A DNA stretch of 64,000 nt from Enterocloster clostridioformis (GCF_020297485.1 NZ_JAIWZC010000001.1:2356001-2420000); one strand, 5' to 3'; positions 17,267 through 26,974 are shown, numbered from the stretch's first letter. Notes: generated from the sequence alone by a model not told the origin. Program-made: numbers and translations.

Positions 17267-17587
17267 TCAGCTTTCGATATCCCCTTTTTCTGCCTGCGTT
17301 CCCCTTGTGAGCCTGGCAAATACCATGTCGTATCCGTCGCTTCCATAATTCAGCGAACGGTTAACCCGGCTGATGGTAGCTGTAGATGCGCCGGTCTTCT
17401 CCGCAATCTCCAGGTAGGTCTTGCCTTCCCGCAGCATTTTGGCCACTTCATAGCGCTGGGACAGGGACAGCAGTTCATTGATGGTGCATACGTCCTCGAA
17501 AAACTTATAGCATTCATCCGGAGTCTTTAAGGTCAGTATGGCATCAAATAGATGGTCCACTGCTTCTGTTTTAATTTTCTTGTTCAT
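17267..17587 (-). CDS. YerC/YecD family TrpR-related regulator
   Basis: 106 aa, all helical, with the TrpR-like helix-turn-helix (YLEIAEKTGASTATISRVNR, about residues 58-77). The start has AAGGAG upstream. YerC-type proteins are common in Firmicutes and are presumed DNA-binding repressors; the ligand is not known. No adjacent target operon is evident. Confidence 0.9.
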   Translation of the reverse strand: MNKKIKTEAVDHLFDAILTLKTPDECYKFFEDVCTINELLSLSQRYEVAKMLREGKTYLEIAEKTGASTATISRVNRSLNYGSDGYDMVFARLTRGTQAEKGDIES

Positions 17588-17776
17588 GTCCTGGTTATCT
17601 CTCCTTATAATTCATACGGCCTTCCCCTTCCGTATGGTATTGTAAAATGATTACAGGTCATATAAGCCCCATACTTGTTCATTTTAGCATATTAAAGTCT
17701 GAAAGTCCATACGTGGCAGGAGATTTTATAAGGGCATTTTTTTCGGGTATATATTCTTCTGTTTTCCCTGCCTCTT

Positions 17777-18586
17777 TTAGGACAGCATGAATTTCTCAAC
17801 CACCAGCCCTACGCCGTCGTGGTTGTTGGATGCAGTGATGTAATCAGCGGCCTGTCTCACCGGGAGAACGGCATTTTCCATGGCCACGCCCAGGCCGGCA
17901 TACTTAATCATGGTCATGTCATTGTAACCGTCGCCGCAGGCTATCATCTGCTCCCGTTCAAGCCCCAGCACCTCCAGCAAACGGGCCAGAGACTGGGCCT
18001 TGTCGATTCCCTTTGGCATGATTTCCAGGAAATACGGCTCGGAACGGTACACGCTGAAATCACGCCCCATAGCGGCTTTTACCTTGGGCTCCACGGTCAC
18101 CAGGTAATCGCCGTCATCCAGCATCAGGAACTTGGGCACCCTGAAATCCACATAGGACTTCATATCCTCCACCTGTCGCAAAGGCAGGTGGTTGATATTG
18201 GACTCGGCAATGGCGTAGGGACATTCCTCATTGTTGGTGATAATTTCCCCGCCTTCATATGTAAGGATATCTACCCTGTGCTCCTCTGCCAGCCCGATTA
18301 TCTTCTGGTTGGACTCCCTGGGCAGCAATGAAGAAAACACGGTTTCACCTGTCTTACAGTTGGTTATCATCCCTCCGTTGTAGGACAGGATATAGCTGCC
18401 GAAACGCGACAGCTCCAGCTCCCTTGCCAGCGGCTCCACGCCTGCCGTGGGACGGCCGGATGCCAGCACCACCACGTTTCCTGCTTCCTGGGCCTTCATC
18501 AGGGCCTCTTTTGTTCTGGGCGTAATGATTTTATCACGGTTGGTCAGTGTACCGTCCAAATCCAGTACGATTATCTTGTAGTCCAT
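17777..18586 (-). CDS. Cof-type HAD-IIB phosphatase
   Basis: 269 aa. Haloacid dehalogenase motifs: DLDGTLT (nucleophile Asp9, acid Asp11), SGRP, and GDGYNDMTMIKYAG near the C-terminus, with a Cof-type cap between. These cytoplasmic enzymes hydrolyse sugar phosphates or related metabolites; the substrate cannot be told from sequence. AGGAGAG precedes the ATG. Confidence 0.93.
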   Translation of the reverse strand: MDYKIIVLDLDGTLTNRDKIITPRTKEALMKAQEAGNVVVLASGRPTAGVEPLARELELSRFGSYILSYNGGMITNCKTGETVFSSLLPRESNQKIIGLAEEHRVDILTYEGGEIITNNEECPYAIAESNINHLPLRQVEDMKSYVDFRVPKFLMLDDGDYLVTVEPKVKAAMGRDFSVYRSEPYFLEIMPKGIDKAQSLARLLEVLGLEREQMIACGDGYNDMTMIKYAGLGVAMENAVLPVRQAADYITASNNHDGVGLVVEKFMLS

Positions 18587-18717
18587 TGCCTTTTCTCTCC
18601 TGTATCCGATTCTTTATTTCCACTTATATTTTTCCGCGTTTTACTTCCATGTTTCCATTTACACTTCCATGGAACCATTTTATCAGAAATACAGCGCAGT
18701 GACAACCGGAACAGATA

Positions 18718-20022
18718 TTAATCCACATCCCTGAGACCGAATTTCAGCTCTACCAGAGCCCTGGGGCGGCCTCCCTTGGCAGCGCTTTCCCTGGCGCAGA
18801 CCGTCCCCAGGCCGGCTGCCTGAATCTTGCTGAGAATCCGCCTGGCGCTCCTGACCGTGATGCCCAGACATTCAGCCAGCTCCGAAGCGTCAAACACATA
18901 GCTCTTCCTCACACCAGCAATGGCCTGAATCTTCAGAATGGATTCCATGCTGAGTCCTGTCTTTTCAGAGATCGTCTGAATTTTGGGGTCAAAGGATATC
19001 ATGCTGTACTGAAGCTGCTGCTCCAGGCCCAGCGGGCCATGAATCTTCTCTCCCTCATCAATCTGAAAGATTCCTCCATCCCCCTTGCCAAGAGAATATT
19101 CCAGAGCCTTCCTGGCATGCATCTCTGCTTGGTAAGCCGTCACGCCCATGCCCAGACCTGCATTTACTACCAGTCCCAGATTCTTTCCCTCCCCCTGAAG
19201 AATTCTCAGATCCTTATGGTTCTTCTTTCCCTTCACCACTCCGGAATTGGCATAAATCACATATTCATCACGCCCAAAGGGGAATACAGATCCCTGGATT
19301 CCCCTTACATAGCGTATCAGTTCCACTTCAAATTCCGCCTTGCTTGCCATGGCATTATAATACTGGTCCTCCCTCTCCGGGAAGTTGGACATCTGAATCA
19401 ATTCCACCGCAATCTGCGAATATTCTGCCTGAGCCAGGGCCCAGCCCTTGTCCAGATCGGCCAGGGCATCCCTGACCTGGGAGCGTTTGGGCTCCAGGTA
19501 AAAGACCCTGCCGCCCTTTTCTTCTATCATATGATAGACTGCCACATAAGCAGTGACCGCCACATCGGTCATCTTCTTCTCCAGCAGCTCCATATGCCAT
19601 GCAACATACTCTTCCTCCGCCACGCCTGCAAGCAGCGGGCAGGTATATATATTCCTGGGCTGTATGTGAAAGGCGTCCAGGATATCCTCGATAATCTGCT
19701 TTTCCACCACGTCAATGCTGAAGGTGTCGATTTCCCGCCCTTCCCTGACCATTTTCAGAAATACTTCCGAGATACTGCTGGCGGACCGCTTGATGTATGT
19801 GTAAGGTTTCTGCATCTGGTGATGACCCAGCACATAGTCGCAGATGCCGCTTCCGGTAAAAATCACACCGTCGCACTCCTGCTCGCAGATGTCAATGACA
19901 TCCACGGCCTCTCTTACCAGCTCCCTTGTATATAAACGCACCTCATGACTCTGGTCAATCTGATGAATTGCTTTCCTGATGATTCCGCAGGATTCCTTTG
20001 GCCCCACTACTCCCACTATCAT
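18718..20022 (-). CDS. Predicted regulator with C-terminal winged helix
   Basis: 434 aa, cytoplasmic. The C-terminus (about 370-430) is a winged-helix domain (SELAECLGITVRSARRILSKI). The central part contains GVTAYQAEMHARKALEYSL, reminiscent of a nucleotidyl-cyclase or GTP-cyclohydrolase-like fold, so it may bind a small ligand. The N-terminus resembles substrate-binding-like sensory domains. I do not recognise a named family. It ends the run of the peptidase/DUF5058 genes upstream and is probably their regulator. Confidence 0.7.
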   Translation of the reverse strand: MIVGVVGPKESCGIIRKAIHQIDQSHEVRLYTRELVREAVDVIDICEQECDGVIFTGSGICDYVLGHHQMQKPYTYIKRSASSISEVFLKMVREGREIDTFSIDVVEKQIIEDILDAFHIQPRNIYTCPLLAGVAEEEYVAWHMELLEKKMTDVAVTAYVAVYHMIEEKGGRVFYLEPKRSQVRDALADLDKGWALAQAEYSQIAVELIQMSNFPEREDQYYNAMASKAEFEVELIRYVRGIQGSVFPFGRDEYVIYANSGVVKGKKNHKDLRILQGEGKNLGLVVNAGLGMGVTAYQAEMHARKALEYSLGKGDGGIFQIDEGEKIHGPLGLEQQLQYSMISFDPKIQTISEKTGLSMESILKIQAIAGVRKSYVFDASELAECLGITVRSARRILSKIQAAGLGTVCARESAAKGGRPRALVELKFGLRDVD

Positions 20023-20071
20023 TTATACTGTCAACCTCCCGATTTTTTGCGCACAGCGCGCCATATACCGA

Positions 20072-21409
20072 TTATAAATCAGAAGCGTCGTATAAATCAA
20101 CCACCTGATGGTCTTTTAAGAGATTTAGGTATTCTTCCTTTGTCAGGGCAGGGCGGAAATTCCCCATGATTTCCTTTCCCCTCGCGCCTCCGTCCCACAA
20201 AAGGTCGATGATGGTAAGGGCCATCATTTTAGCAGGTACAATATAGGCAGTGTAAGGGTCGTCCATCCGGTATTTTTCCGTGTGGAGGCCGCCTTTTATG
20301 CCGCCTGCCCAGATGTGCATGCAGGGCATGATCTGGGAAATGTCCCCCAGGTCCGTGGAACCGGCTGTCTCCCAGTCCTCCACAAACGCATCCTCCCCCG
20401 CGTGTTCGTAGGCTATCATGTTGTCCCGGTACAGACGGGCAATCCGGCGGTCCGTATTCAGGGGGAGGTAGCCGATGCAGTCGTGAATCTCCACCTTGCC
20501 CCCCAGAGCCATTGCGGCCGCCTTCATGCTCCGGTTTACTTTATGGGAGGCATCCTCCATGGCATCAATGGTAAAGGCACGAACCATGATTTCCATGGTA
20601 ACACGCTCCGGCACCACATTTACCAGGCCACCGCCCTCCTTGATTACAATGCTTACCCGCACCTTATCCTCATCCCTGAAGGTTTCCCTCAGCGCGTGAA
20701 TATTGTTCATGGCCAGCTCCGCCATGTTCAGGGCGTTGATTCCCTGCTCCGGGGCAAACCCGGCATGGGCTGCCCTTCCCAGAAAATGCACGGTCTTGCT
20801 GATGAATCCATTGCCTTTGGTGTCCAGGATGCAGCATTTTCCCGGCTCCATCTCCATCATATGGCACTGAAGAACCATATCCGTATCGTCCAGGCCCCCA
20901 CGGTACATAAGCTCCTGTTTTCCTCCCAGATAGTGGATGGTTCCCTGACTCATAAGGCGGTTCCTGTACTCATAGTCCACACATTCCTCCGCGGGTATGG
21001 CTATGAAGTCAGCGGCGCCGCCCAGGTGCTCCATAACGCCTGACGTAAGAATTCCCACGGCTGCCCCGTACAGGTTTGCCAGCTGTACATTATGCCCGCA
21101 GGCATGAACCAGCCCTCCCTCGGCCGCATCCGGATGGGCGTCGCACATGATGCAGTCCAGCTCGCCCATCACCGCCACCCTGGGACCGTTTCCCTTGGGA
21201 CCGGAGGATACACGGCAGCCGGTATAGGATACGCCGGTCTCCGGCTCCAGCCCAAGCTTGCGAAAGGCTTCCTCCATAAGTTTTCCTGTCCTGAACTCCT
21301 TATATCCCAGCTCCGGCGTTTTATAAGCTTCCTTTCCCAGGGCAATGATTTCATCCTGGTGTTCCTCAATCACATTGAGGCATCTCTGTTTCACTTCTTC
21401 TTTGTCCAT
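20072..21409 (-). CDS. M20 family metallo-amidohydrolase (AbgB/PatB-like)
   Basis: 445 aa from ATG 21409 (AAGGA, 8 bp); an earlier in-frame ATG at 21427 lacks a ribosome binding site. Metal-binding motifs: VHACGHNVQ, IPAEECVDYE and CHMMEMEPG. The family cleaves amide bonds of N-acyl amino acids or p-aminobenzoyl-glutamate-type substrates. It follows a peptidase-T-like gene by about 23 bp in the same operon as two membrane proteins, so it probably processes what they import. Substrate unknown. Confidence 0.88.
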   Translation of the reverse strand: MDKEEVKQRCLNVIEEHQDEIIALGKEAYKTPELGYKEFRTGKLMEEAFRKLGLEPETGVSYTGCRVSSGPKGNGPRVAVMGELDCIMCDAHPDAAEGGLVHACGHNVQLANLYGAAVGILTSGVMEHLGGAADFIAIPAEECVDYEYRNRLMSQGTIHYLGGKQELMYRGGLDDTDMVLQCHMMEMEPGKCCILDTKGNGFISKTVHFLGRAAHAGFAPEQGINALNMAELAMNNIHALRETFRDEDKVRVSIVIKEGGGLVNVVPERVTMEIMVRAFTIDAMEDASHKVNRSMKAAAMALGGKVEIHDCIGYLPLNTDRRIARLYRDNMIAYEHAGEDAFVEDWETAGSTDLGDISQIMPCMHIWAGGIKGGLHTEKYRMDDPYTAYIVPAKMMALTIIDLLWDGGARGKEIMGNFRPALTKEEYLNLLKDHQVVDLYDASDL

Positions 21410-21432
21410 ATCATCATTCCTTGTCATCTTAC

Positions 21433-22539
21433 TTACAGTTCTGTCATCCGGCTCATAACCCTGGTAGCATTCCAGAGTTCATCCATATCCAGCGCTTCCT
21501 GTACCGTATGTACATCCATCATGCCAACGCTTAATATAAGGCTGCTGCAGCCGTACCCGGCCAATATATTGCCGTCGCTGCCTCCGCCGATGACCATGGG
21601 CTTAGGTTCGATTCCTTCCTTCTCCATGGCCTGGGCTGTCATGCGGTACAAATCACTGTCAAGGCTTACCTCCAGGGAAGGATATGCCAGTTCATGTTCT
21701 ATTTCATAGGCGGCACCCATCTCCAGGCAGGCTGCTTTCAGGCATTCCTCCATGTGGGCCACTTCATTTTTAAGCTTATCCATGCTGTGGGAACGTATCT
21801 CGGCGGTAAATGTCACTTCATCAGTCACGATATTGGTGGCTGCCCCTCCCTCGATCCGCCCGATATTGGATGTGGTCTCCTGGTCAATCCGCCCGATATG
21901 CATCCGGCTGATTGCCCCGGACGCTGCCACCACAGCATTGATTCCTTTTTCAGGTTCAATGCCCGCATGGGCCTTACGACCTCTCACCGTGCACCTTATG
22001 GCCTCCATGGCCGGGGCCTTATAGGCAATGATTCCTGCCGGGCCTGTCGCGTCCGCTATGACCATGTTCTTGCATGGCAGGCGGGACAGGTCCATGTGTT
22101 TGGTTCCCTGCATGCTTGTCTCCTCAGAGACGGTAAACATGATATAGAACTCCTTGTGGGGCCTGTCGGTCTCCACAATATCCTCAACGATTTCCAGTAT
22201 GGAGGCCACAGCCCCCTTATCATCGCCTCCCAGGGTGGTGGTGCCGTTCGTGCGGATGATATGGCCATCCACCACCGGCTTCACATCCTTACACGGCTCA
22301 ATCTGGTCCAGATGGGCTACAAAACAGAAGGGAGGATTACAGGGCTCGCCCTTGACATGGGCGATAATATTACCGCCGTTTCCTCCATATGCCTTTCCGG
22401 CTTCATCTATGGAAGCCTCTATTCCTCTCTCCTTAAAATAGTCCATAAGCCATTGGCACTGCTCCTTCTCCCCGCCGGAAGGGCTGTAAATCTGAACTAA
22501 TTCCAAAAAACGTTCCTGCATCCGCTCGCGTGACAGCAT
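21433..22539 (-). CDS. M20 peptidase, peptidase T-like
   Basis: 368 aa from ATG 22539, 6 bp after AGGAGG; in-frame sequence extends to 22605 but is probably not translated. Di-zinc motifs: VAHLDQIEP, TLGGDDKGA (bridging Asp), SEETSMQGTKH and GGGSDGNI. The dimerisation domain follows KAHAGIEPEKG. Such enzymes cut tripeptides or related amides in the cytoplasm. It is the middle gene of the DUF5058/M20 operon. Confidence 0.9.
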   Translation of the reverse strand: MLSRERMQERFLELVQIYSPSGGEKEQCQWLMDYFKERGIEASIDEAGKAYGGNGGNIIAHVKGEPCNPPFCFVAHLDQIEPCKDVKPVVDGHIIRTNGTTTLGGDDKGAVASILEIVEDIVETDRPHKEFYIMFTVSEETSMQGTKHMDLSRLPCKNMVIADATGPAGIIAYKAPAMEAIRCTVRGRKAHAGIEPEKGINAVVAASGAISRMHIGRIDQETTSNIGRIEGGAATNIVTDEVTFTAEIRSHSMDKLKNEVAHMEECLKAACLEMGAAYEIEHELAYPSLEVSLDSDLYRMTAQAMEKEGIEPKPMVIGGGSDGNILAGYGCSSLILSVGMMDVHTVQEALDMDELWNATRVMSRMTEL

Positions 22540-22672
22540 AGTCATCCTCCTCATTTTATAAGCCTTCATGTGCACGCAGCGCCCGTGCCCCGGGCGCTTG
22601 TGCAAGGTATCCTATCCCTTTTTCTTGTCCATCCCTTTTCCTTATCCGTCCCTGCTTATCAGTCTCTGCTTA

Positions 22673-23362
22673 TCAGTCAACCTGCAGCTCTTTCTTGTAA
22701 AGAAGCTTGCCTGCGTAGATGGAGCCAAATACAGCTACCAGAATAACCACATAGGATGGATTGCCCGGTATAAAGCTTAAGAAGCCCAGCTTCATGAGCC
22801 AGTTCATTCCGATGGCGATGATGGCGGCCACCACGCCCAGTTTGGGACGGGTTGCGGCAAACTGTCCGAATACAGCACCGAAGAGCGCGGGAAGCAGGAA
22901 ATTAAGCGCCTCCTTCACAGGTGCAGGAAGAATGTTCAGGATAACGCTTCCCGCAACAGCTCCCACGGTAAGAATCACGATATTGACGAGAATGGATGTG
23001 GCAATACCGATAGTGGAAATAATGGAGCCTTCCTCCGTCCCCATCTCCACTCCGGCTGCCTCCTGCGCCACGGAAGAACATGGCACACGCATGTTGGAGG
23101 TATTGCCTGAAAGGAAGGTAAGGTAGGTTCCCGGAATGCCCAGAATCGGGAAGTAGGAAATGGGCTCAACAATGTAAAATGCTCCGCTTACGCTGATCTG
23201 CATAAGAGTACCTGCGATAATGGCGGACACCGGAGGCATGTAGCCTCTGAAGGCCATCACCAGCGCAGGAAGGAATCCCGCGAAAATGCCCAGCAGCAGT
23301 GTAATCTTTCCCCATTTGACGATTCCGGGGATATATGTACCAGAATAATAATCGTTTTTCAT
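22673..23362 (-). CDS. Membrane protein, partner of DUF5058 protein
   Basis: 229 aa with about six membrane segments and no signal peptide. GGAGG precedes the ATG. The stretch FPILGIPGTYLTFLSGNTSNMRVP, seen here at about residues 70-95, looks like a re-entrant transport segment. It follows the DUF5058 gene by 13 bp and precedes the two peptidases. I infer that the two membrane proteins form one transporter for a peptide-like or acyl-amino-acid substrate. Confidence 0.8.
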   Translation of the reverse strand: MKNDYYSGTYIPGIVKWGKITLLLGIFAGFLPALVMAFRGYMPPVSAIIAGTLMQISVSGAFYIVEPISYFPILGIPGTYLTFLSGNTSNMRVPCSSVAQEAAGVEMGTEEGSIISTIGIATSILVNIVILTVGAVAGSVILNILPAPVKEALNFLLPALFGAVFGQFAATRPKLGVVAAIIAIGMNWLMKLGFLSFIPGNPSYVVILVAVFGSIYAGKLLYKKELQVD

Positions 23363-23375
23363 CTTCTAACCCTCC

Positions 23376-24107
23376 TTAGATTACGCTGACAGCATATCCG
23401 ATGAACATGCCGCTGAACATGGCGATTGCAAATGCCCACTCCCTGAGCCAGCCGATATCCCTGGCCCTGGACAGCTTCACCAGTATCATCATGATGACGC
23501 AGCCCGCTATGGTAGCGATTGCCGGCGCGTTGGTAAATGTCAGGGAGCCCTCGGCCGTAAAGAAGTTGCCGGAAGCCAGGTTAGCAAACGCGCCCAGCAT
23601 GGCGCCCGCGGAAATGATGGGAACCATCTTGGCATTGCCCTTTGACATCAGGTGGTTAACCTTGTCCATCTTATCGCAGAACAGGAAGGTGAAAATCAGC
23701 CAGCCCAGGGAGCCGCATACCATGGTCCACACGCCGCAGGCAAATGCCATGGTATCCATGGTCTGAAGTGTCTTTCCCATGGCCTGCGCACCGAATCCGG
23801 CCGCCATGGCCTCATAGTTGACCGAACCGATAAATGACAGACGCATCCATGCCACCGGCGCACCCATGGTGACCAGCAGGGATATCATGGTTACCAGGAT
23901 TACTACGGACGGGCCAATGGATGATATCACACTGCTCTTGATTGCCTTATGTACCTGGTCCGTGGTAAGAGCCGACTCGCTGGCCGCCTTCATAGACCTC
24001 TTCATAAACAGAATTGACTGAAACACTACCACCGCTACCGCCAAAGCCGCTGCTGCCCACATCAGAGGACTGTTGGCATAATCCAAATAATTAACACTTT
24101 CGTTCAT
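23376..24107 (-). CDS. DUF5058 family membrane protein
   Basis: 243 aa from ATG 24107, which has AAGGAGG 7 bp upstream; the frame is open to 24179. About seven membrane segments; core features are ISSIGPSVVILVTMISLL and SAGAMLGAFANLASGNFF. DUF5058 is known from Clostridia but has no assigned substrate. It is first in a four-gene operon with a second membrane protein and two M20 hydrolases, which points to import of an amide-linked nutrient. Confidence 0.87.
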   Translation of the reverse strand: MNESVNYLDYANSPLMWAAAALAVAVVVFQSILFMKRSMKAASESALTTDQVHKAIKSSVISSIGPSVVILVTMISLLVTMGAPVAWMRLSFIGSVNYEAMAAGFGAQAMGKTLQTMDTMAFACGVWTMVCGSLGWLIFTFLFCDKMDKVNHLMSKGNAKMVPIISAGAMLGAFANLASGNFFTAEGSLTFTNAPAIATIAGCVIMMILVKLSRARDIGWLREWAFAIAMFSGMFIGYAVSVI

Positions 24108-24407
24108 TCTGACCTCCTTGGTTATTCCCCTTTCCAAAAGCTGCAGTCTTTTGGATTTTCTAGTTTCGGTCATGTCCATAACATGTCCTTATATTTATAT
24201 TTACTACATTTCCTCGGTATTGTCAAGTGCTTTTGTTGAATATTTGTTTAAGTGACAGAATGGAGGTTGGAGGGTGTAGTGCAGAATATCTCAAAGAATG
24301 GGAGCTATTCTGAACAAAGTGCCTTCGGCACTCTAAACTCCCCTGCCCCTCACTCATGAGAGGATTTGGGGGGTTCTCTTTATATCTTTTTATTGTAAAA
24401 TGTTCTT
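24108..24407. other. Intergenic before IS91 remnant
   Basis: Promoter region of the DUF5058 operon and the left flank of the IS91 remnant. A hairpin AGTGCC/GGCACT lies near 24319-24333 and a CTCATGAG palindrome near 24352. No gene seen. Confidence 0.4.
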
Positions 24408-25138
24408 ATGTGTAAAAAGAACATCCTCCAAACTATTTTTTCTGACCACTTTGAATACGTCCAATATGTCATCCGCCCCGGCAACAATGTTTTGGATAAC
24501 ATCGACAGGATGATCAATTGCCATGCTCCTTCTTTCGGGGGCGCTTTCTTTGGCTGCCCTCATTGTGGTAACCTTAAATTTGTTCCCTTCTCCTGTAAAA
24601 GCCGCTTCTGTCCTTCCTGTGGCAGCATGTATAACCAGAAACGGGCTTTACGTATGTCCTGTAAACTCGTTTCCTGCAACCACAGACATTGTGTCTTTAC
24701 AATCCCCGTTAAATACATCAGCAGATATCTTGGAAGACCTGTCATTGCCACTTCCAGGATTGATGCCTATGACGGGGATTGTGTGACGTTCCATTATCAG
24801 CGCCATGAGGACCATAAAACAATCACAGAATGCATCCCTGCCATTGACTTTATCAAACGGCTGATCGTACATATCCCTGACAGGCACTTTAAAATGGTCC
24901 GCTACTACGGCATTTATGCAAAACACCATAAACAGGAAAAAAATCTCAGGAAATGTTTATCCCTTAGAAGCGGCAATATCTTTCCCGATTACTGGACTGG
25001 CGTAATTCGATTCTTCTGGCCTTTGGCTATGATCCGCTCAGATGCCCGAAGTGTGGCACTTCTATGTTGGTTTTAGAAGTTTACCACAAAAAAACTGCAC
25101 TATTTGAACGCTATCGAAAGGTTATGGGATATGGATAG
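24408..25138 (+). pseudogene. IS91-family transposase, deleted and frameshifted
   Basis: The N-terminal zinc-binding domain is present (FGCPHCG, KSRFCPSCG, NHRHCVFTIP). The sequence then jumps to the C-terminal region (YISRYLGRPVIATSRI, VHIPDRHFKMVRYYG), so the HUH/Y2 nuclease core of roughly 150 residues is missing. A frameshift near 24990 moves the tail (PLRCPKCGTSMLVLEVYHKK) to another frame ending at 25138. Not functional. IS91 elements move by rolling circle; no ends could be defined. Confidence 0.88.
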
Positions 25139-25311
25139 ATCCATACGCCTTATCCTTTCTCTACCGTCAGATAGTGCAGCCTAAACCAAAAACAAAAAAC
25201 TACATAGACAACGTCATGGCGAAGTCACACCTTCGCTCTTTTGCTATGTCATTTTTTATCTCCAGTCTATTATACACCATCTTTGCCGATTTGCGAAGTT
25301 TCCTAATAAAG

Positions 25312-25352
25312 AAAAAAATAAGACCCAGAAGAATTAACTCTTCTGAGCCTTA
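25312..25352 (-). terminator. Terminator of the toxin-antitoxin operon
   Basis: On the minus strand AAGGCTCAGAAGA pairs with TCTTCTGGGTCTT across GTTAAT, followed by ATTTTTTT. It lies about 40 bp after the antitoxin stop. Confidence 0.75.
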
Positions 25353-25389
25353 TGGTCTGACTCTATTATCCGGATTCAGTTGTTACGGA

Positions 25390-26400
25390 TCATGATGCCT
25401 TATCAAGCATATCATGGATATATGTCCGCAGGCCATCCTCCGTATCTATGCCGTATTTCTGGTTTATCAGGATATAATACTTCATAATCCGCTCTTTCGG
25501 CAGAAGCTCACTGGAAGGGATGCTGTCGCCGTATCCTTTCCTCGCCTCCATCCAGGGATCCTCATTGTGTGTGATCTTCTCCAGCACCTTTCCGCCATAC
25601 ATCCCGAAAGTATTCACCACAAGGTCGATCACACGCTTCTCATCATCCGTCAGTGCATCCTCAGTTCCACTAAGAAGCGCGAACCGTGCATCATCGATCG
25701 GATTATATTTGAAATCCCGGAACAGGTCATACACCTCCGGATAAACCGGACCGTGGATCCATGCCCTGCAGTCCTCTTCAAAGATCGGTTTTCCATACAA
25801 TGCAGAATAAACGCCCTGGATAAAATACAGGAGCTTCTGCAGCATGAGAGGCGTTACCTCTTCCAGCTTTTCAAATATATATGCGATCACCCTGAGCATC
25901 TTATCCGAAACGGAAAACAGGCTCTCTATGCTTTCTGATGCCGAAAGCGCCTTCCTGTATGCCGCATCCGTCAGCTTCTCCCGGTTTTCCATGAGCTTAT
26001 GCTTCATATAGGCAGGGGATGCCAGCGCCGCCTTTACGATATCAGAATATTCTTTGGAAGGTACCTGTCCTTCCAGATAACGCGGAATAGTCACCTCTCC
26101 GAAACCCAGCGCCAGGGACAGAGGAGCCTTACCGATCTTATAGATTTTCATGAGCTTTTCGATATCGTCAACCGATACAAGCCCTTCCGCCACCCTGTAC
26201 TGCTCATCGATTTCCTGAACATTCTTATCAATAAGGCCTGGAATGCTCATTTCCTCACCGCACTCCGCACAGACAGCCACGGTGATTGCAAAGGTATAAT
26301 CCTTATCCCTTATATTCTTTACGATGTCCTTCTTCTGCAAAAGGTACTCGGTCTCTTTCCTGCACTCTATGCAGAAATCTCTTCTTCCCTTCTCTGTCAT
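25390..26400 (-). CDS. Panacea-domain antitoxin with zinc finger and HTH
   Basis: 336 aa from ATG 26400 (GGAGG, 8 bp). Three parts: an N-terminal MqsA-like zinc finger (CIECRKE and CAECGEE), an XRE-like helix-turn-helix (about residues 75-125, including YKIGKAPLSLALGFGEVTI), and a C-terminal DUF4065/Panacea domain (LQKLLYFIQGVYSALYGKPIF, AWIHGPVYPEVY). Panacea is a known antitoxin domain that pairs with many toxin types. The gene lies 27 bp after an MqsR-like toxin gene, the toxin-first order of mqsRA. The HTH probably autoregulates the operon. Confidence 0.9.
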   Translation of the reverse strand: MTEKGRRDFCIECRKETEYLLQKKDIVKNIRDKDYTFAITVAVCAECGEEMSIPGLIDKNVQEIDEQYRVAEGLVSVDDIEKLMKIYKIGKAPLSLALGFGEVTIPRYLEGQVPSKEYSDIVKAALASPAYMKHKLMENREKLTDAAYRKALSASESIESLFSVSDKMLRVIAYIFEKLEEVTPLMLQKLLYFIQGVYSALYGKPIFEEDCRAWIHGPVYPEVYDLFRDFKYNPIDDARFALLSGTEDALTDDEKRVIDLVVNTFGMYGGKVLEKITHNEDPWMEARKGYGDSIPSSELLPKERIMKYYILINQKYGIDTEDGLRTYIHDMLDKAS

Positions 26401-26427
26401 AATGGTCACCTCCGATTTGCCTCCTGA

Positions 26428-26814
26428 TTATTTGAAATAGTATGTAAGCGGATGTTTCTGTTCATGGAACGAAATAACGATCACAAAACAGTTCTCCAGC
26501 TTGTTGAATTTGATATACAAAGATACTGTTTTTTCTTCCGTCCCATTCCTCTCCAAAAGTGACACATCCTTGCCAAATACATACAGGTTCTCATGTTCAT
26601 AGCCCTTATGCTCATTCTGCAGGATTTCCGAAAAATCCATTACAGTAAGGCTCAATATGATCTCCTTTGCCTTTGCCTCGTCAATAACATAATCCAGAAA
26701 CAGATTGATGTTATCCTGCCGTCTGGCATTCCGATCAAGCCGGTAATTATCCTTTTCAACAGCTTCCTTCACCTCGGAAAGATACTGCTCTATGTCTTTC
26801 TGATCTATGCTCAA
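26428..26814 (-). CDS. MqsR-like mRNA interferase toxin
   Basis: 128 aa from a TTG at 26814, which has GGAGG about 8 bp upstream. The frame is open further to ATGs at 26862 and 26865, but these sit at or before the expected transcription start. The core IILSLTVMDFSEILQ, then VSLYIKFNKLENCFVIVISFHE, follows the MqsR fold order (helix with S-x-DF, strands, terminal FVIVISF). MqsR cleaves mRNA at GCU in E. coli; specificity here is unknown. It is paired with the Panacea antitoxin downstream. Confidence 0.78.
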   Translation of the reverse strand: MSIDQKDIEQYLSEVKEAVEKDNYRLDRNARRQDNINLFLDYVIDEAKAKEIILSLTVMDFSEILQNEHKGYEHENLYVFGKDVSLLERNGTEEKTVSLYIKFNKLENCFVIVISFHEQKHPLTYYFK

Positions 26815-26866
26815 TACTTTATCCTCCGCAGAGTGCATGATGTATTTTTTGATTTTTTTCATCATC

Positions 26867-26895
26867 AGTATAACCCTATGATTGCTTTTTGTCAA
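26867..26895 (-). promoter_or_regulatory. Consensus sigma-A promoter of toxin-antitoxin operon
   Basis: TTGACA (complement of 26890-26895), a 17-bp spacer and TATACT (complement of 26867-26872). Transcription should start near 26860, after both ATG codons at 26862-26865, which supports the TTG start at 26814. Confidence 0.75.
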
Positions 26896-26974
26896 TATCC
26901 CATCATCAAAAGCGGCAGGAAAATTTCCCGCCGTCATTTGACACCATATTCAGTTGGGATTACCCGCTCCGTCC

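Noticed and set aside
19039..19935. 298-aa plus-strand frame opposite the winged-helix regulator
   Set aside because: Long but rich in His, Leu and Ser with no domain; the opposite strand codes for a coherent protein with a helix-turn-helix.
20282..21043. 253-aa plus-strand frame opposite the M20 hydrolase
   Set aside because: Antisense shadow; the metal-binding motifs are on the minus strand.
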